Assembly: GCA_964399955.1 (NCBI GenBank)
Contig: CAYNST010000049.1
Span: 1 to 23,541, forward strand
Reading direction: 5' to 3'
Length of the DNA: 23,541 bases
From: CAYNST01 sp964399955
GTDB taxonomy: Bacteria > Pseudomonadota > Gammaproteobacteria > Pseudomonadales > Cellvibrionaceae
Both the position numbers and the translations under genes were made by a program. Under the pieces are notes generated by a model that saw nothing but the letters and a program-made list of their open reading frames with translations, ran no database searches and had not been told where the DNA came from. Positions 22,999 to 23,541 of this stretch are shown here, in pieces (position 1 is the stretch's first letter; the number at the start of each line of letters is the position of its first letter).

Positions 22999-23012
22999 GA
23001 TTGGCGCCAATC
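22999..23012. repeat. 14-bp perfect palindrome between the repeat copies
   Basis: GATTGGCGCCAATC is a perfect palindrome, lying 15 bp before repeat copy 2 and followed by a CCCG/CGGG mini-stem. It may be a protein-binding site or part of the repeat unit's structure. No known consensus is matched. Confidence 0.4.
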
Positions 23013-23026
23013 CCGACGCGGGCATA

Positions 23027-23115
23027 CCATTTGAATCAAAAAGAACCGCTTTCGGGCAATGGTTTTATGTGTGGCAGAGAGATAAAGGCTTCGACGCGAG
23101 CCGTTGTTCGACGAA
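23027..23115. repeat. Structured repeat, copy 2
   Basis: Second copy, offset by 192 bp from copy 1. The first stem is kept in altered form: AGAACC (23042-23047) pairs with GGTTTT (23061-23066), including one G-U. An inner GC/GC step and a six-base TTTCGG loop follow, with a three-base bulge. The second stem becomes CGAGC/GTTCG, with a G-U where copy 1 has A-U. Keeping the pairs while the sequence drifts suggests that structure matters. Confidence 0.55.
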
Positions 23116-23425
23116 GGTATGTTATTGGCATCGTGGCTGACCTATGACAAGTTGCAGTCAGTCCTGCTATTAGCCCCTTGACTGCGCACTACTAGCCATC
23201 TGCCCAGCAGATCCTTTTTCCATAGTGCTGCTGAATTCTGGGGGATCTGGCCGTGCCACGCAATGGAGCTGCATGCCCAGCTTCACAGCCCAGGCCTGCA
23301 GTCCAGCGCTTGCTAGGCAAGGTGCCGCAGGTTAGACTTGCATCAATCTCAACAGTCATGGATGGCAACTTATGAGTTATCTTCGAACTACGACTTCCGT
23401 TATACATCCTTTCCAGAGTCCAATC

Positions 23426-23541
23426 CTAAGAGGGTACCTGCTCGATAAAATCAATCGTATTGCGGGACTCAATAATACGCGTATCGTCTAGGGTCTGTTG
23501 ACGTTTCATCATCGCCTCTGTTGCACCTGAAAACGCGCCAA
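23426..23541 (-). CDS. Possible 3' end of an unknown gene, cut by window edge
   Basis: On the minus strand a frame enters from the right edge and runs 37 codons to a TAG at 23426-23428. The visible end includes ATEAMMKRQQTLDDTRIIES and NTIDFIEQVPS. Its composition (charged, mixed, no low-complexity runs) looks like real protein, unlike the surrounding frames. The length is too short to name it, and it could be chance or part of an insertion sequence. Confidence 0.35.
   Translation of the reverse strand, partial: GAFSGATEAMMKRQQTLDDTRIIESRNTIDFIEQVPS

Larger units (their letters stand above)
22431..23425. other. About 1 kb without supportable genes, hairpin-rich
   Basis: No reading frame here has both a plausible start and protein-like composition. 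The DNA is rich in perfect stems: GGAGAA/TTCTCC (22518-22530); arms CCCCGGTCA and TGGCCGGGG (22703-22727, one G-U pair); GTGGC/GCCAC (22743-22756); the hairpins of the two repeat copies described separately; and the 14-bp palindrome at 22999-23012. Two TGGGTCA motifs (22763 and 22792) recall the repeated ends of IS21-type elements. The stretch may hold decayed mobile DNA or non-coding RNA; no promoter or terminator could be assigned. Confidence 0.5.

Noticed and set aside
22848..23039. 63-codon minus-strand frame in the gene-poor stretch
   Set aside because: It runs through repeat copy 1 and the palindrome, is not kept in the second repeat copy, and has no ribosome site.
23192..23407. 71-codon minus-strand frame near the right edge
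   Set aside because: No ribosome site, no motif, and composition unlike the real genes here; not enough to call.
21152..23541. CRISPR array or toxin-antitoxin/defence cluster in the accessory region
   Set aside because: No short regular direct repeats, no cas-like or toxin-like proteins; the two repeats are diverged, long and only two in number.

Overview
This is a 23.5 kb chromosomal window from a gammaproteobacterium. The best guess is a marine relative of Pseudomonas (Cellvibrionales/Pseudomonadales-like), based on the Na+-pumping NQR operon and on gene order. Remembered gene order in Pseudomonas aeruginosa (nqrF - apbE - nqrM - sthA - PilZ gene - lolCDE - DUF2062 - comEC - exbBD - lpxK - kdsB - ptpA - murB, and separately gacA - uvrC - pgsA - tRNAs) matches almost gene for gene. 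The lineage is inferred from gene content only; no database search was run.

Layout. Positions 1-3239 hold the end of the nqr operon: nqrE (first four bases lie outside the window), nqrF, the flavin transferase apbE and the maturation factor nqrM. sthA (3405-4802) follows behind a strong RNA-type hairpin. Two minus-strand genes then form a small overlapping operon: an atypical PilZ-domain protein and a secreted protein with a BamE-like tail. From 6039 to 9213 lies lolCDE, the inner-membrane ABC extractor for outer-membrane lipoproteins, converging 3 bp from a DUF2062 membrane protein. A 200 bp divergent intergenic region packed with operator-like palindromes precedes comEC. Another palindrome precedes exbB-exbD-lpxK-kdsB, and after a short gap come a low-molecular-weight phosphatase, murB and an alkB-type dioxygenase, mostly overlapping or tightly packed. 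A second conserved block (17698-21151) has gacA/uvrY, uvrC, pgsA, tRNA-Cys and tRNA-Leu.

After tRNA-Leu (21152-23541) the character changes. Gene density falls, and two uncharacterised small genes (a coiled-coil protein and a secreted protein) are followed by about 1 kb of apparently non-coding, hairpin-rich DNA. That stretch carries two diverged copies of an ~88 bp structured repeat spaced 192 bp apart. A possible gene end runs off the right edge. This looks like an accessory region downstream of a tRNA gene, although no duplicated tRNA end or integrase is visible.

The genes fall into four themes: sodium/redox energetics (NQR, transhydrogenase), envelope biogenesis (Lol, LpxK, KdsB, MurB, PgsA, ExbBD), DNA uptake and repair (ComEC, AlkB, UvrC), and global regulation (GacA). 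I found no CRISPR array, intact mobile element or clear defence system. The best leads for something undescribed are the structured repeat pair, the operator cluster before comEC, the hairpin before sthA and the PilZ variant.
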